A stretch of DNA of 64,000 nucleotides from Acinetobacter piscicola (GTDB lineage Bacteria; Pseudomonadota; Gammaproteobacteria; Pseudomonadales; Moraxellaceae): positions 296,534 to 360,533 of the forward strand of contig NZ_KZ268704.1 in assembly GCF_002233755.1 (NCBI RefSeq), written 5' to 3'. This document shows positions 38,626-50,491 of this stretch, piece after piece. A model generated the notes under the pieces. The model ran no database searches, was not told the DNA's origin, and saw nothing but the letters and a program-made list of their open reading frames with translations. Position 1 is the stretch's first letter. Each line of letters opens with the position of its first letter. The position numbers were made by a program, and so were the translations under genes.

Positions 38626-41310
38626 TTACACTCCTACCGCCACAGATACAGGTTCAGCAAGAGATACCGTAGGTGCTTGACCTACTGGATAACCAATATA
38701 ACCTGAAGGTAAATATTCAATCACTTGCACTGGAAGACGAACAGTAGTCTCACCTGCATTAATGATGATTTGTTGTCCATCCTGTACATTTAAACGTTTT
38801 GCATCTTGCTCACCTACAGCAAATACTGGTGCTGGAATACGCGATTCCATCGCCGGTGTTTTAGCAGTGAATTCACCTGAAGCAAAAATATGATGCATTG
38901 GCACTAAACGGAAACTGTCTGGATTTGCAACCATTACTGCTGGAGCAACATAGCTACGTGCAGGACGTTTTCCTAGACGATCGAATAAACGAACACCAGC
39001 ATCACCACCTTTCAAATGTCCACCCACTTCATCTTGATATTTATTCCAAGATTGCGGAGAGTTCCAACCTGGCGCCCAAGCAAATGGAACCAATGATGAA
39101 GGTGTTTGATTTCCAACATAACCTTCCATAGAGAATGTTAATGCTGAATCTTGATCTACAGGTTGTTTCGGCTCATGTACGTTTAATGGTGCACGAATTG
39201 CTGTACGACCTGAATAACGACGTGGTTCACGTGCAACTTTCAAACCGTGTACACGATAACCTGCATTAGGTGCTACATCTTGAATCGCTTCAAGTGCAGG
39301 AACATTCTTAACCACTGACTCGATAACATCATCAAGTAAAGTCCAAGAAATCGCCTTACCTTTCACGCCAGTTTCAATGGCATGTAACCAACGCCAAGAT
39401 TCTTTAATCGCAAGTTCAGGTTTATAGTAGCTTGGATCGTAAACTTGATAGAAGCGCTGTGCACGACCTTCTTGGCTCACGACTGTGCCATCACCTTCCA
39501 CAAAGCTTGCAGCAGACAACACAACATCGGCAGCTTTTACCGTATCTGTTTCAGAATGATCCAAAACAATAACACTTTGCGCTTTGTCAAATGCCGCTTG
39601 AACTTGTGCAGCAGGTAAATGACGGAATAAGTCATTTTCCACAATCACGATAGAATCATAATCTTGTGCAAAAGCTTGCTCTAAGCTTAAACCACCAAAT
39701 AATGCCAAGCCCATTGAGTTCACTTCAGGAACAGTCAATGTTAAACCTGCATTTTCACCAAGATTCTGTGCCACTTGTGTTGCTGCTTCCATAATCGAAG
39801 CATCTTGCAAGCTTGTACCAGAAATGATTAATGGTTTTTTCGCAGCTTTTAAAGTATCCGCAATGGTTTGTGCAAATGCTTTCGCATCATCATCTAAACC
39901 AAGAATCGTGTCACCTTTTACCGCTGCAGCGATTGCAAAGCCTAAACGCGCAATATCATTTGGAGAAGCAACGACTTCACCTGTAGCTACATCCGCAAGA
40001 CGTGTTTGCGTTGCCGCCAAGATATAAATTGGAGATTTAGCATCTTGAGCAATACGTTGTAAAGGTTCAGCTAACCAATCTTGAGTACGACGTTCTGCTG
40101 CCATTTCTTTGGCTTTGTTTTTCGCAGCTTGGCGAACAGACAATGCCATACGTGGTGCAGTTTGTGTTAAATCTTCACCGAGAATTAACACAGCATCATA
40201 GCTTTCGATTTCACGCATACCCGGATTATAAATACCTTCGGTTTGCATGATTGATGCTGCTAATTCAACTAAGCTTTGTTCTTTTTGAGACATACCCGTT
40301 GAATAATGCGCTTGTCCAACCAGTTCACGAAGTGCATAGTTTGATTCAAGTGATGCACGTGGCGAACCAATACCCAAAACTTTTTTGCCTTGAATATTTG
40401 CAATCACAGAATCTAAAGCTGTATCTACAGAAACTGTTGTAACTTCAGTACCACTGCGGAATTGTGGTTGACGCGGACGATCTTCACGATTCACATAACC
40501 GCCACCGAAACGACCTTTATCACAAAGGAAGTATTGGTTAACGTCACCATTGAAACGATTTTCTATACGACGTAATTCGCCATAACGCTCACCCGGTGAA
40601 ATGTTACAACCAGAAGAACAACCTTGGCATACGCTCGGCGCATACTGCATGTCCCACTTACGGTTATAACGTGCAGAATGTGTTTTATCGGTAAATACAC
40701 CTGTCGGGCAAACTTCAGTTAAGTTACCAGAAAATTCTGATTCTAAAGTACCTGATTCTGGACGACCAAAATAAACACGTGAAGCGCTTGCATATACACC
40801 AAAATCTGTACCACCTGCATAATCATTGTAATAACGAACACAACGATAACACGCGATACAACGGTTCATTTCATGTGCAATGAATGAACCCAACTCTTGA
40901 TTGTGATGGGTACGCTTGGTAAAACGATAACGACGACGGTCATGACCTGTCATGACTGTCATATCTTGCAAATGACAATGACCACCCTCTTCACAGACTG
41001 GACAGTCATGTGGGTGGTTGGTCATTAAGAATTCCACGATAGATTCACGGAAATCTTTTGCTTCTTTATCTTCAACAGAGATATAGGTATTGTCAGAAGC
41101 AGGCGTCATACATGACATTACTAAACGTCCACGCGTATCTTCTGGATTCGCATATTGAGTAACAGCACATTGACGGCAAGAACCGACTGAACCTAAGGAT
41201 GGATGCCAACAAAAATATGGGATGTCGATGCCAAGACTCAAACATGCTTGTAGCAAGTTTTCAGAGCCATTGACTTCGTACGATTTTCCATCGACATGAA
41301 TTGTAGCCAT
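38626..41310 (-). CDS. nuoG: NADH-quinone oxidoreductase subunit G
   Basis: An 894-residue peripheral subunit. Its N-terminal ferredoxin domain has the 2Fe-2S motif ([15 protein letters not shown]), then [17 protein letters not shown] with the His-ligated 4Fe-4S site and [11 protein letters not shown]; a later [10 protein letters not shown] set matches the extra cluster N7 of enterobacterial-type NuoG. The rest is the molybdopterin-oxidoreductase-like domain without a cofactor role here. It lies between nuoF (11 bp) and nuoH (2 bp). Confidence 0.97.
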   Translation of the reverse strand: MATIHVDGKSYEVNGSENLLQACLSLGIDIPYFCWHPSLGSVGSCRQCAVTQYANPEDTRGRLVMSCMTPASDNTYISVEDKEAKDFRESIVEFLMTNHPHDCPVCEEGGHCHLQDMTVMTGHDRRRYRFTKRTHHNQELGSFIAHEMNRCIACYRCVRYYNDYAGGTDFGVYASASRVYFGRPESGTLESEFSGNLTEVCPTGVFTDKTHSARYNRKWDMQYAPSVCQGCSSGCNISPGERYGELRRIENRFNGDVNQYFLCDKGRFGGGYVNREDRPRQPQFRSGTEVTTVSVDTALDSVIANIQGKKVLGIGSPRASLESNYALRELVGQAHYSTGMSQKEQSLVELAASIMQTEGIYNPGMREIESYDAVLILGEDLTQTAPRMALSVRQAAKNKAKEMAAERRTQDWLAEPLQRIAQDAKSPIYILAATQTRLADVATGEVVASPNDIARLGFAIAAAVKGDTILGLDDDAKAFAQTIADTLKAAKKPLIISGTSLQDASIMEAATQVAQNLGENAGLTLTVPEVNSMGLALFGGLSLEQAFAQDYDSIVIVENDLFRHLPAAQVQAAFDKAQSVIVLDHSETDTVKAADVVLSAASFVEGDGTVVSQEGRAQRFYQVYDPSYYKPELAIKESWRWLHAIETGVKGKAISWTLLDDVIESVVKNVPALEAIQDVAPNAGYRVHGLKVAREPRRYSGRTAIRAPLNVHEPKQPVDQDSALTFSMEGYVGNQTPSSLVPFAWAPGWNSPQSWNKYQDEVGGHLKGGDAGVRLFDRLGKRPARSYVAPAVMVANPDSFRLVPMHHIFASGEFTAKTPAMESRIPAPVFAVGEQDAKRLNVQDGQQIIINAGETTVRLPVQVIEYLPSGYIGYPVGQAPTVSLAEPVSVAVGV

Positions 41311-41321
41311 AGTCGAGTTCC

Positions 41322-42653
41322 TTAAACTTGTTCTACGTTGCTTACTTGAGCAGCAGGACGATCTGTCACTTTTGCTTCAAACTCGCTACGGAAATATTTG
41401 AGTGCGCCCATAAGTGGTTCCATCGCACCAGGTGCGTGAGCACAGAAAGTCTTACCAATCCACAATTTACGTGTGAGTTCTTGAAGATGTTGAATGTCTT
41501 CCATCTTCCCTTCACCATTTTCAATTGCTTTAAGCGCTTTGACTGCCCAAGGTAAACCATCACGGCAAGGCGTACAGAAACCGCATGACTCACGTGCAAA
41601 GAACTCTTCTAAGTTACGTGTCGCTGAAACCATACATTGAGTTTCATCCACCACCATCAGCAAACACGTACCTAAACGTGAACCTGCTTTCATGATGCTT
41701 TCCGCATCCATAGGAAGGTCGATGTGTTCAGCTGCCAAGAAGTCAGTTGATGCACCACCCGGTAACCATGCTTTAAGTTTCAAACCATCACGCATGCCGC
41801 CCGCATAGTCTTCAATCACTTCACGTGCAGTCGTACCAAACGGAAGCTCCCATAAACCTGGGAATTTCACTTTACCTGACGCGCCATAAATTTTTGTACC
41901 AGGATCTTTCGACTTACCCGCAGAAAGATTGATATACCACTCAGGGCCACGCAACATAATTGCAGGTAAGTTATTGTAGGTCTCTACGTTGTTGACAATC
42001 GTAGGACGACCCCAAGCACCCGCAACCTGTGGGAAAGGTGGTTTAGTACGCGGATTTGCACGGCGTCCTTCAAGTGAGTTAATCAATGCAGTTTCTTCAC
42101 CACAAATATAACGACCTGCACCCGTGTGTACGTGTAAATCAAAGTTCCAACCTGTACCGAGGATATTGTCACCCAAGTAACCTTTGGCATGAACTTGCTC
42201 TAAAGCTTCATTTAAATATTGAGCAGCTTCGATGTATTCACCACGAATGAAGATATAACCTTGAGTTGTTTCAAGGGTATAGCCTGCAATCAACATTCCT
42301 TCGATCAATTGGTGAGGAAGCTTTTCCATCAACAAACGGTCTTTGAATGTACCTGGTTCCATTTCATCGGCATTACAGATCAAATAACGAGGACCACCAT
42401 CATTTGGTGCCATCAATGACCATTTAATACCCGCTGGGAAGCCCGCACCACCACGACCTTTTACAGTCGCTGCTTTAATCACTTCCAACACATCTTTCGG
42501 TGGCATAGTGATGGCTTTTTTAAAGCCCGCATAACCTTCAAGCGCTTCATAGTCATCTGCACTACGAACATTTTCCTGCTTACTCAAACGCCAAGTGAGT
42601 GGATGAGTTTCTGGGTTACCTTCGCCATAAATTGGTTTTGGTTCAGTATTCAT
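41322..42653 (-). CDS. nuoF: NADH-quinone oxidoreductase subunit F
   Basis: A 443-residue subunit that binds NADH and FMN and cluster N3. The FMN/NADH region is [16 protein letters not shown], with [17 protein letters not shown] and [20 protein letters not shown]. The cluster motif is [11 protein letters not shown] plus a later Cys. Its start overlaps the nuoE stop by four bases. Confidence 0.98.
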   Translation of the reverse strand: MNTEPKPIYGEGNPETHPLTWRLSKQENVRSADDYEALEGYAGFKKAITMPPKDVLEVIKAATVKGRGGAGFPAGIKWSLMAPNDGGPRYLICNADEMEPGTFKDRLLMEKLPHQLIEGMLIAGYTLETTQGYIFIRGEYIEAAQYLNEALEQVHAKGYLGDNILGTGWNFDLHVHTGAGRYICGEETALINSLEGRRANPRTKPPFPQVAGAWGRPTIVNNVETYNNLPAIMLRGPEWYINLSAGKSKDPGTKIYGASGKVKFPGLWELPFGTTAREVIEDYAGGMRDGLKLKAWLPGGASTDFLAAEHIDLPMDAESIMKAGSRLGTCLLMVVDETQCMVSATRNLEEFFARESCGFCTPCRDGLPWAVKALKAIENGEGKMEDIQHLQELTRKLWIGKTFCAHAPGAMEPLMGALKYFRSEFEAKVTDRPAAQVSNVEQV

Positions 42654-43159
42654 ACATACTTCTCCAATAACTGTTGAACTGATGCCACTTCAACTAGACC
42701 ATGAGTGTCTTCATCAATCATCAACGTTGGGCCTTTATCACAGTTACCTAAACAACAGATTGGCAATAAAGTAAAACGACCATCAGCGGTTGTTTGACCA
42801 AATTGAATACCCAATTCGCGTTGGAAAGCCTCTGCTAAAGTTTCCGCACCCATTAAGAAGCAAGCAATTGAATCACATAATAAAATTACATGACGGCCAA
42901 CTGGTTGGCGATAAATACGGTTATAGAAAGTTGCAACACCTTCAAGATCAGCAACAGAAATTGTCAAAAGCTGAGCAATCGCATGTAGCTGTGCATCATC
43001 CACCCAACCATTACGGCGTTGTACGCACTTTAAAGCATCCAAAGATGCTGCGCGTGGGTATGGATAATGACCAATGTGATGTTCAATTTCATGGATTTCT
43101 TCAGCAGTCAAAATCCCTTCAACATTCACACGTGGCTTTTTATCAGTCAAAATCATCAT
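42650..43159 (-). CDS. nuoE: NADH-quinone oxidoreductase subunit E
   Basis: A 169-residue thioredoxin-fold subunit with 2Fe-2S cluster N1a: the first two Cys in [12 protein letters not shown] and the second two in [15 protein letters not shown]. It partners NuoF in NADH oxidation. An in-frame Met one codon downstream is an alternative start. It lies 12 bp after nuoCD. Confidence 0.97.
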   Translation of the reverse strand: MMILTDKKPRVNVEGILTAEEIHEIEHHIGHYPYPRAASLDALKCVQRRNGWVDDAQLHAIAQLLTISVADLEGVATFYNRIYRQPVGRHVILLCDSIACFLMGAETLAEAFQRELGIQFGQTTADGRFTLLPICCLGNCDKGPTLMIDEDTHGLVEVASVQQLLEKYV

Positions 43160-43171
43160 TATCGTTTACCC

Positions 43172-44959
43172 CTAGCGATCCACGTCAGCCATAACGACGT
43201 CAATTGTCGCTAAATAAATGATCAAGTCAGATACAAGACTGCCGTTAATCACGGAAGGAATTTGCTGCAAATGTGTGAACGTTGGCGTACGAATACGAGT
43301 ACGGTAACTCATCGTTGACTTATCAGAAGTCAAGTAGTAGTTAGACGCACCTTTCACAACTTCAGCCATTACAGACGCTTCGCCTGCTGGCATTACAGGA
43401 CCCCATGACACGCTCAAGAAGTGCGTAATCAAAGTTTCAATATCTTGTAAAGTCTTGTCTTTTGGTGGTGGAACAGCCAAAGGATGATCTGCTTTATACG
43501 GACCAGATGGCATATTATCCAAACACTGTTTTACGATTTTTAATGACTCTTCGATTTCGCGATAGTGAACCATTACACGTGCATAAGCATCGCCTTCATA
43601 CTCTAATGGCACTTCGAAATCATAGTTTTCGTAGCCACTGTATGGACGATATTTACGCACATCAAAATCGATGCCTGTTGCACGTAAACCCGTACCTGTT
43701 ACACCCCAAGCCAATGCAGATTTAGCATCATATTGAGCAACATTACGAGTACGACCAACAAATACGGAGTTTTTAAGTGCCGCAGTATGATATTCCTTCA
43801 AACGTTTTGGCATCCATTCAAGAATTTCACGAATAAGTTTTTGCCAGTTATTTGGAAGATCATGCGCCGTACCACCGATACGGAACCACGCTGGATGCAT
43901 ACGGAAACCTGTGATCGCTTCAATTGCGTCATAGATTTTTTGACGGTCTGCAAACATATAGAACACAGGGGTCATACCACCCGCATCCTGAATCGCAGTA
44001 CCGATATACAACAAGTGGTTATTGATACGGAATAATTCAGACATCATGACACGGATACATTGTGCACGGTCAGGAACAGTGATTCCCGCCATTTGCTCCA
44101 CACCCATCACATAAGGCATGTTTTGCGCACAACCACCTAAGTAGTCAACACGGTCTGTATACGGAATAAAAGAATGCCAAGTTTGACGTTCAGCCATCTT
44201 TTCCACACCACGGTGGTGATAACCGATATCAGGCACACAGTCTTTTACTTCTTCGCCATCAAGCTGCAAAATTACACGGAATGCACCATGAGCAGATGGA
44301 TGGTTAGGACCTAAGTTGAGGAACATGAAATCTTCATCGTCATTACCACGAGTCAGACCCCAGTCTTCAGGTACGAAACGAAGATGTTCTTGTTCAAAAT
44401 CTTGTTTTGCTTTGTCTTGCATGTACGGCGTATATTCAGTCGCACGTGCAGAGTATTCTTTACGCAGTGGGTGACCTTCCCAATACGTCGGTAACAAAAT
44501 ACGACGAAGCATTGGATGCCCCTCGAAATTGATCCCAAACATATCGTAAGCTTCACGTTCGTACCAGTTAGCATTTGGCCAAATATTAGTCGCTGTAGGA
44601 ATGTTAATATCATTCTCATTCAACGCGACTTTAATACGAATATCACTATTGCGCTCTAAAGAAAGCAAGTGATAAAAAACCGTAAAGTCAGATGCAGGTA
44701 AACCCTCACGATGCGTACGTAAACGCTCATCTACTGCTGACAAGTCAAACAGCATCACATAAGGATGTGACACTGTACGCAGGTACATTAAAACATCTTG
44801 TACACGTGCGCGCTCAACCCAGACCGTTGGAAAATCTTCAAACGTCGGTTGCACGTAAAAGTTCTCGCCAAATTTGGCTTTGAGATCTTCTACAATCGCA
44901 AATGCTGGGCGTGAATCAACAGGAGTCGATTCTGGCATAGCAATTTCAGTTTCAGCCAT
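43172..44959 (-). CDS. nuoC: Fused NADH-quinone oxidoreductase subunit C/D
   Basis: A 595-residue fusion (nuoCD). Residues about 1-190 are the NuoC 30-kDa domain ([35 protein letters not shown]). The NuoD 49-kDa part follows, with [36 protein letters not shown] and the C-terminal DVVMADVDR that closes the quinone site. The fused form is typical of gamma-proteobacteria such as E. coli and Acinetobacter. An 86-bp gap separates it from nuoB. Confidence 0.98.
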   Translation of the reverse strand: MAETEIAMPESTPVDSRPAFAIVEDLKAKFGENFYVQPTFEDFPTVWVERARVQDVLMYLRTVSHPYVMLFDLSAVDERLRTHREGLPASDFTVFYHLLSLERNSDIRIKVALNENDINIPTATNIWPNANWYEREAYDMFGINFEGHPMLRRILLPTYWEGHPLRKEYSARATEYTPYMQDKAKQDFEQEHLRFVPEDWGLTRGNDDEDFMFLNLGPNHPSAHGAFRVILQLDGEEVKDCVPDIGYHHRGVEKMAERQTWHSFIPYTDRVDYLGGCAQNMPYVMGVEQMAGITVPDRAQCIRVMMSELFRINNHLLYIGTAIQDAGGMTPVFYMFADRQKIYDAIEAITGFRMHPAWFRIGGTAHDLPNNWQKLIREILEWMPKRLKEYHTAALKNSVFVGRTRNVAQYDAKSALAWGVTGTGLRATGIDFDVRKYRPYSGYENYDFEVPLEYEGDAYARVMVHYREIEESLKIVKQCLDNMPSGPYKADHPLAVPPPKDKTLQDIETLITHFLSVSWGPVMPAGEASVMAEVVKGASNYYLTSDKSTMSYRTRIRTPTFTHLQQIPSVINGSLVSDLIIYLATIDVVMADVDR

Positions 44960-45045
44960 TGGCTTGGCTTCCTATTTAATACAAATTCTGTGAAATTTTC
45001 TGATGATCATATCCTTCAGATATGTCAAACATTCATCAGTAAAAA

Positions 45046-45723
45046 TTACTCAATTTCGTCCATAGAACGTAAGTTTTTAACAGCAATACGTTCAGCGTTC
45101 TTACGGTCGCGTTCAGGCATCATCTTTGGCTTATACACTGGCTTAAGATCATCACCGATCACGGCAGATAATGGACGACGCTCTAATTGAATTTGGTCTT
45201 GTAATAACATTAATGCTTGGATGAGTGCTTCAGGACGAGGTGGACAGCCTGGAACGTACACGTCAACAGGAATAATCTTATCTACACCTTGTACAACTGA
45301 ATAAATATCATACATACCACCAGAGTTCGCACAAGCACCCATTGAAATCACCCATTTAGGTTCCAACATTTGTTCATACAAACGCTGAATTACAGGTGCC
45401 ATTTTTACAAAGCATGTTCCTGCAACGATCATTAAGTCCGCTTGACGTGGTGAAGCACGAATAACCTCGGCACCAAAACGCGATAAATCATGCACACCGG
45501 TTAAAGTCGTTGCATATTCTACGTAGCAGCATGAAGTACCAAAGTTGAAAGGCCATAATGAATTTTTACGGCCCCAGTTTACAGCTGTATGTGCCACGTC
45601 CTCTAAACGAGTCATGAACACATTTTTATTCACTTCTTCTTCAAGTGGATCAGTCACAATTTGACGATCTTGAAGTGGATATTGCTCAGCTTCTGGATTC
45701 GCACGGGTTAAGGTATATTTCAT
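45046..45723 (-). CDS. nuoB: NADH-quinone oxidoreductase subunit B
   Basis: A 225-residue subunit with cluster N2, the last electron carrier before quinone. The motif is [10 protein letters not shown] (tandem Cys), a Cys in [20 protein letters not shown] and a Cys in [23 protein letters not shown] sits eight bases before the ATG. It starts seven bases after nuoA. Confidence 0.98.
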   Translation of the reverse strand: MKYTLTRANPEAEQYPLQDRQIVTDPLEEEVNKNVFMTRLEDVAHTAVNWGRKNSLWPFNFGTSCCYVEYATTLTGVHDLSRFGAEVIRASPRQADLMIVAGTCFVKMAPVIQRLYEQMLEPKWVISMGACANSGGMYDIYSVVQGVDKIIPVDVYVPGCPPRPEALIQALMLLQDQIQLERRPLSAVIGDDLKPVYKPKMMPERDRKNAERIAVKNLRSMDEIE

Positions 45724-45730
45724 TCCCGAG

Positions 45731-46279
45731 TTACTCCTTATTCAGTGACATAGTCGTAGATTTAGATTTCACACGACCTGATGATTGCGCTGGGATTGTA
45801 CCTGTAGGGTCAATAACCAACTCTTCAATAGAATTAAAGCGGGTAATTTCTGCAAGATTCATATTCGGTGAACCTATTTTAGGTTTAATACCTGCTGCTT
45901 TACGACGATCTGAAGGTGCCCAGTTAAGTGCGCCAGTTGAAAGCTCATAAACCAAACCAACGAGTAAAACTAAAATAAATACTGCCGCAGCTGCAAACCC
46001 AACCCAACCCACTTCGCGAACAGAAGTCGCCCATGCGTATAAGTAAAGTGCTTCCAAGTCGAACACGACAAAGAAAATTGCAACCAAATAAAATTTTGCA
46101 GATAAGCGGATACGTGCACCACCAGCACTGACCACACCTGATTCAAATTGCTCTTGCTTCGCACGTCCCCAAGATTTACCCCCAAGGAGTAAAGGAACTG
46201 TGAGCATAAAGACACATAGAAATGTAACGCCGATCACGAAGGCAATAATTGCCCAATCGTATGGAGTAATGGCACTCAT
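45731..46279 (-). CDS. nuoA: NADH-quinone oxidoreductase subunit A
   Basis: The start at 46279 ([14 protein letters not shown], 182 residues) is chosen because AGGAG precedes it; a longer frame adds an unlikely 24-residue leader. Three membrane spans enclose the conserved loop [20 protein letters not shown] and [16 protein letters not shown]. After the third span is a polar tail of about 65 residues ([20 protein letters not shown] ... MSLNKE), longer than in E. coli NuoA. First gene of the 13-gene nuo operon. Confidence 0.95.
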   Translation of the reverse strand: MSAITPYDWAIIAFVIGVTFLCVFMLTVPLLLGGKSWGRAKQEQFESGVVSAGGARIRLSAKFYLVAIFFVVFDLEALYLYAWATSVREVGWVGFAAAAVFILVLLVGLVYELSTGALNWAPSDRRKAAGIKPKIGSPNMNLAEITRFNSIEELVIDPTGTIPAQSSGRVKSKSTTMSLNKE

Positions 46280-47024
46280 GCGGGGATAACTCCTGGCAGG
46301 CCTATTATTAACAAAGAATGCATGTATTGGCCTAGCAAATACACCAAACATAAAATAAATCTGACCAATTGTACCCGATTGATGTCATCTGTTGCTAGCT
46401 AATCACTCTAAGTCTTTCGGATGATTTTTTAAGCAAAATACATAATTTAGGAGAATTTAAGCCAATACATGACGAATTCATCGTTTTATTAAATATAAAA
46501 CTCTATTGTTATTATTATTTTCGAATCACAAATACAGAATATGAATTAAAAATGACAAATCAGCAGCTTACTTGTATTTCAGCGGATTAGGATGATACTT
46601 TTGAGCTAATCCCTCTCAAATAAGCCTCATTTTTCACATTGACTTAAGAATTTCAAACATAAAATATTTTGTTACAGTCTATAGCAAAAAATAATCTTCA
46701 CCCCATCACTTAAACAAATAAATTATCAAATAATAATAAAGTTATAAAATTAATATATGGATTGTGTTCCATTTAAAGCTATTTTATCAAAATTAATCTT
46801 TAGACTCTAAAATTCTGCTACCCAAAACAAAGAAGATAAAATGAATAATGCCTACTTTTAACCTACCTCATTGAGAATAGATCCATGTTTAATGATGCAA
46901 AAATTTCAATTTAACAACATGGATTAATTAACTTTATACAACACTCCATCATTTTCATGTGTATGCTAAGAACCAATAACTTGAAATCAATAATTTTAAA
47001 CCTATAACTTAGGAGCTGAACAAC
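46280..47024. other. Long intergenic region upstream of nuoA
   Basis: About 745 bp between the divergent nuo operon and a small plus-strand gene. Strongly AT-rich. It must contain the nuo promoter and regulatory sites, but I see no convincing open frame, long palindrome or known operator. Confidence 0.5.
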
Positions 47025-47375
47025 GTGGAATTCTCAAGTAAACCCAATTATTTTCTGTTTGCTCAATTAATGGTTCGTCATATTGAAAACTATGTCAAAA
47101 AGCATCCTGATGCTCAAAACGCAATTTTTGATTTAAGAGATATTTACGAACTTTTTCGCCAAGATTTAGCGGCAACAACCACAAATTTAGAAGGTATTCT
47201 CAATATTGCAGATGAATATCGCATCGACACAATCAATGGTGATCAAAAAATTATCAGCAGTTTTAAAATTGATGCTGAGCAAAATAGCTTATTGATAGAT
47301 TTTAATGCAGATGCATTGGAAGCATTAAAAGAAGGCAAACCTTTTATCGCACCAGATGCAACGCTTTTGGAATAA
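47025..47375 (+). CDS. Hypothetical small cytosolic protein
   Basis: A 116-residue protein from a GTG start with AGGAG ten bases upstream. It reads MEFSSKPNYFLFAQLMVRHI, VKKHPDAQNAIFDLRDIYEL, and IISSFKIDAEQNSLLIDFNA near the C-terminus. No signal peptide or membrane span; mixed alpha/beta, acidic. No family recognised. Monocistronic, with a strong terminator at 47406. Confidence 0.65.
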   Translation: MEFSSKPNYFLFAQLMVRHIENYVKKHPDAQNAIFDLRDIYELFRQDLAATTTNLEGILNIADEYRIDTINGDQKIISSFKIDAEQNSLLIDFNADALEALKEGKPFIAPDATLLE

Positions 47376-47405
47376 TCAGCCCGATATTAAATTAACAATC
47401 TATTA

Positions 47406-47435
47406 AAAAAGCGCCAAATCTCTTCGGCGCTTTTT
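47406..47435. terminator. Terminator between the 116-residue gene and bfmS
   Basis: AAAAAGCGCC pairs with GGCGCTTTTT over a ten-base loop; T runs on both strands allow it to serve both convergent genes. Confidence 0.85.
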
Positions 47436-47498
47436 ATTTATTTTGAATTTACAAGCTTCGTCAATTCAAACACTACTTGAATGATTTTGGATTCACGA

Positions 47499-49154
47499 TC
47501 AAACTTTTTTCTTTTTAAAGCGATTGACTGGCCATGACATGGTGAATCTTGCACCACCTAATTCTGGACTTTGATCCACCTGAATCGTGCCACCAAACCA
47601 ATAGGCTATTCGGCTTACAATTGATAAGCCTAAACCATAACCACCCGAAGCACGTGTACGACTGTCATCCAAACGTGCAAAGGCCTCAAAAACACGCTTT
47701 CTATCTTCTTCGGGAATTCCCGGCCCATCATCTTCAACACAGACATATGCCATATTTTTTTGATGGTCAATACCGCCACTGATATTGACTCGATTGTCAC
47801 AATAACGCACTGCATTACCTACTAAATTTTGCACCACACGATGCAAATAGCGACGTTCTGCATCCACAACAACTTCTTGAGCAAGTGGATTTAAATGAAT
47901 CATTTTTTGGGTTTTTAATGCTTCAGTTTCAGTTGCAACTTGCTGTAAAACATCAACTAGCGCAATTTTTTCAAAATCCAAAGATGGCGTGCCCTGTTCT
48001 AGCTTCGCATAGGTCATGATTTCATCAATAAGTGTATTTAATGCTTCAATATCTTTATCAATCATTTCAACTTGTTGTAGGCGATACTCATAATCTTCTT
48101 CATCAGCGAGCATTTCCATACCAAAGCGTATTCGTGCAACAGGAGTACGCAACTCATGTGACACAGCTCGCATCAACTCACGTTGAGCTTCAATCAAACG
48201 CTGTATATGGTCAGACATGCTGTTATAACTAGTTGCCAAGCTTGCCATTTCATCATGACCTTCAACAGGAACACGTTGCGACATATCACCTGTTTTCATA
48301 ATGTCTAAGGCTTCATTGACCTGTTTCAACTTACGTTGCATCGGCACAATCAAACCATAAACACCTAAACATAATAAGAACATGCTCAGCAATGTAATAC
48401 CTGCTGCAAGTTTAACAGGCATCCAATTAAACATCGGCACTGGCCCCATCACCAATACATCAGTAGGTGAGTTAGGCAAAGGAGAAACAATAGAGATGGT
48501 TGTACCACGTGCTGTAGCACTATCTCGCCATAGAATCACACTTTGATCTGAACGTAATCGCCCGATTTGCTCAGAATCCAGATTCAGCTGAGAAATTTTT
48601 TCTACACCAACATCATAGTAAAAATGCTGTTGAATTTTTTTAAGATATTCTCGTTCTTGCCCAGGGTAGTAAACCAAATAATCCAAAATAAAGACAGGTA
48701 AGGCCTTCATTTGACGTTCACCAATTTGATCTACTTTGATATACAAATAGTGTTTAGGATCATTGCGAATCCCAATCACCAAATAAGCAACCCCGAGTTC
48801 AGCATCGTAACGTACAACAGCTTTTTGGCTTTCTATGCGTTTTTCTTCAGTGCGCGACAAATCGACTTTTTGCGCATCCAAATAATAAATGGGCAATTCC
48901 AATAAATCAGACGCATCGGAAATCCAATCCAATCGCTGCTGTTCAGTTTGCTGACGTGCCACACCTTCACTAATGACAAACGAAATACCATCTGTCAATG
49001 ATTCACGATATTCTTGCGCACGTTGATAGTTGATGATTTGCACCAACAAATAACCAAATAACGCAACTAAAACCACAAGAATAACAAGTCCTGCGTAGAT
49101 ACGCAGGAATATGCTGTGTTTTGACACCGAAGTTGTCCTTAAAAGGAATGGCAC
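47499..49154 (-). CDS. bfmS: BfmS sensor histidine kinase
   Basis: A 551-residue membrane kinase. An N-terminal span (about residues 17-40), a periplasmic sensor of about 220 residues, a second span (VKLAAGITLLSMFLLCLGVY), HAMP, the HisKA box MRAVSHELRTPVARIRFGME with the phospho-His, and HATPase motifs NLVGNAVRYC, DDGPGIPEEDR and GGYGLGLSIVSRIA. It pairs with BfmR immediately upstream. The pair controls pilus, capsule and envelope-stress phenotypes in Acinetobacter baumannii. It lies 18 bp after bfmR. Confidence 0.93.
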   Translation of the reverse strand: MPFLLRTTSVSKHSIFLRIYAGLVILVVLVALFGYLLVQIINYQRAQEYRESLTDGISFVISEGVARQQTEQQRLDWISDASDLLELPIYYLDAQKVDLSRTEEKRIESQKAVVRYDAELGVAYLVIGIRNDPKHYLYIKVDQIGERQMKALPVFILDYLVYYPGQEREYLKKIQQHFYYDVGVEKISQLNLDSEQIGRLRSDQSVILWRDSATARGTTISIVSPLPNSPTDVLVMGPVPMFNWMPVKLAAGITLLSMFLLCLGVYGLIVPMQRKLKQVNEALDIMKTGDMSQRVPVEGHDEMASLATSYNSMSDHIQRLIEAQRELMRAVSHELRTPVARIRFGMEMLADEEDYEYRLQQVEMIDKDIEALNTLIDEIMTYAKLEQGTPSLDFEKIALVDVLQQVATETEALKTQKMIHLNPLAQEVVVDAERRYLHRVVQNLVGNAVRYCDNRVNISGGIDHQKNMAYVCVEDDGPGIPEEDRKRVFEAFARLDDSRTRASGGYGLGLSIVSRIAYWFGGTIQVDQSPELGGARFTMSWPVNRFKKKKV

Positions 49155-49172
49155 AGGAAGGGTTTAAATCGC

Positions 49173-49889
49173 TTAAAGACCGTTGGTTTCTTTAACAAAA
49201 AGATAACCTTTGCTTCGTACTGTTTTGATACGTTTTGGATTTTCAGGATCATCACCAATTTTTGGACGAATACGTGAAATACGCACATCGATTGAACGGT
49301 CTTGACCATCGTATTCAATACCACGTAGACGCTCAAAAATATCTTCACGAGAAAGGATACGCCCTGCATTTGAAGCCAATAACCATAACAAATCATATTC
49401 AGCGCTAGTGAAGTCTACCAATTCACCATTCAATGTCACTGAACGTCCACCATTGTCAATCACGAGATCATCAAATTCGATACGCTGTGCCACTTCGTCT
49501 TCAGGTGCTTTGTCTGTACGACGTAATAAAGCACGAATACGTGCCAGTAAAACACGAGGTTGTACAGGTTTAGCGACATAGTCATCTGCACCCATTTCCA
49601 AACCAAGCACTTGATCCATATCTTCGGTACGTGCTGTGAGCATTAGAATCGGTTGATGATAATGTGGACGTACTTCACGGCAAACCGTTAAGCCATCCGC
49701 ACCCGGTAACATGACATCAAGTACAACCAAATCAGGCTGTTCAGCAATAATTCGGCGGATAGCACGATTACCATCGGGTTCTACCCCAACTTCTAATCCA
49801 TTGCGAATTAAATATTCTTGAGTCAAGCGAGCCAGACGCTCATCATCTTCAACGATTAGAATTTTAGGTAACTTTTCTTCTTGGCTCAT
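49173..49889 (-). CDS. bfmR: BfmR response regulator
   Basis: A 238-residue OmpR-type regulator. The receiver domain contains the acidic pair VEDDERL, the phospho-acceptor Asp in LVVLDVMLPGADGLTV, and the conserved Thr and Lys (MLTARTED, DDYVAKPVQPR). The C-terminal winged helix includes LTSAEYDLLWLLASNAGRIL and GYLFVKETNG. GGGG lies ten to thirteen bases before the ATG. It is the first gene of bfmRS and is divergent from nrdA. Length equals that of A. baumannii BfmR. Confidence 0.95.
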   Translation of the reverse strand: MSQEEKLPKILIVEDDERLARLTQEYLIRNGLEVGVEPDGNRAIRRIIAEQPDLVVLDVMLPGADGLTVCREVRPHYHQPILMLTARTEDMDQVLGLEMGADDYVAKPVQPRVLLARIRALLRRTDKAPEDEVAQRIEFDDLVIDNGGRSVTLNGELVDFTSAEYDLLWLLASNAGRILSREDIFERLRGIEYDGQDRSIDVRISRIRPKIGDDPENPKRIKTVRSKGYLFVKETNGL

Positions 49890-50347
49890 CTATTTGCCCC
49901 TGTATTTAATTTCGGTATCTGCGTACAAATCTCGCAGATTCAACACACTATGTTTTGCAATATACACACGTTTACAATGTAAACAAGACCTCATTCACCA
50001 AACTGATACATGAGTGCATCAATTTGTTATATTTTTATTAATTATTGAATTATGAGCATTTTCCTTCCATAAACCGTCATACTTCCGCAATTCTCGTTTA
50101 CATGCTTTAACCAGATAGTTTTTTAAACAAAATATTTCATTGTTCATATTATGTCTAAACAGTTTATCGCTTTTTGACTTATCCACACACTTATCTATAA
50201 GCACTCTTTGCAGACTTTGTTATGCTATGCCCTTGTCAAATAAGGCATATAACAAAAACGGTTCTTTTAGGAAGAAAGAAGCAAATAAAAATTTACTGTT
50301 TAGGGATAAAACATTCTTAAAATGTCAATATTGATCTACCTTAAAAA
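49890..50347. other. bfmR-nrdA divergent intergenic region
   Basis: AT-rich DNA with promoters for both genes. No open frame with a ribosome site stood out; the nrdA-proximal end contains the NrdR-like boxes listed separately. Confidence 0.45.
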
Positions 50348-50363
50348 TTACCGTATCTTGTGT
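50348..50363 (+). promoter_or_regulatory. NrdR box 1 (putative)
   Basis: TTACCGTATCTTGTGT matches the NrdR consensus acaCwAtATaTwGtgt at most positions, best on the right half. It lies exactly 32 bp from box 2, the three-helical-turn spacing used by tandem NrdR sites before ribonucleotide reductase operons. Confidence 0.55.
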
Positions 50364-50379
50364 TCTAAATTAAATTAAA

Positions 50380-50395
50380 CCACTAAGTATTGTGT
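50380..50395 (+). promoter_or_regulatory. NrdR box 2 (putative)
   Basis: CCACTAAGTATTGTGT matches the NrdR consensus at about 13 of 16 positions. With box 1 it forms the tandem arrangement expected for repression of nrdA by NrdR. Confidence 0.65.
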
Positions 50396-50491
50396 TTAGT
50401 CCTCAAATATCGTGACAACATTTTTTGTGTAATCAGTCCGATTCAAATGGTCCATAAACATAACAATGATGACAATGGAGCTACGCTGACA

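Noticed and set aside
31223..46279. Many plus-strand frames over the nuo genes
   Set aside because: They are shadows of strongly coding minus-strand genes; none has a ribosome site or family features.
50390..50491. In-frame extension of nrdA
   Set aside because: It overlaps the second NrdR-like box, lacks family similarity and starts with GTG.
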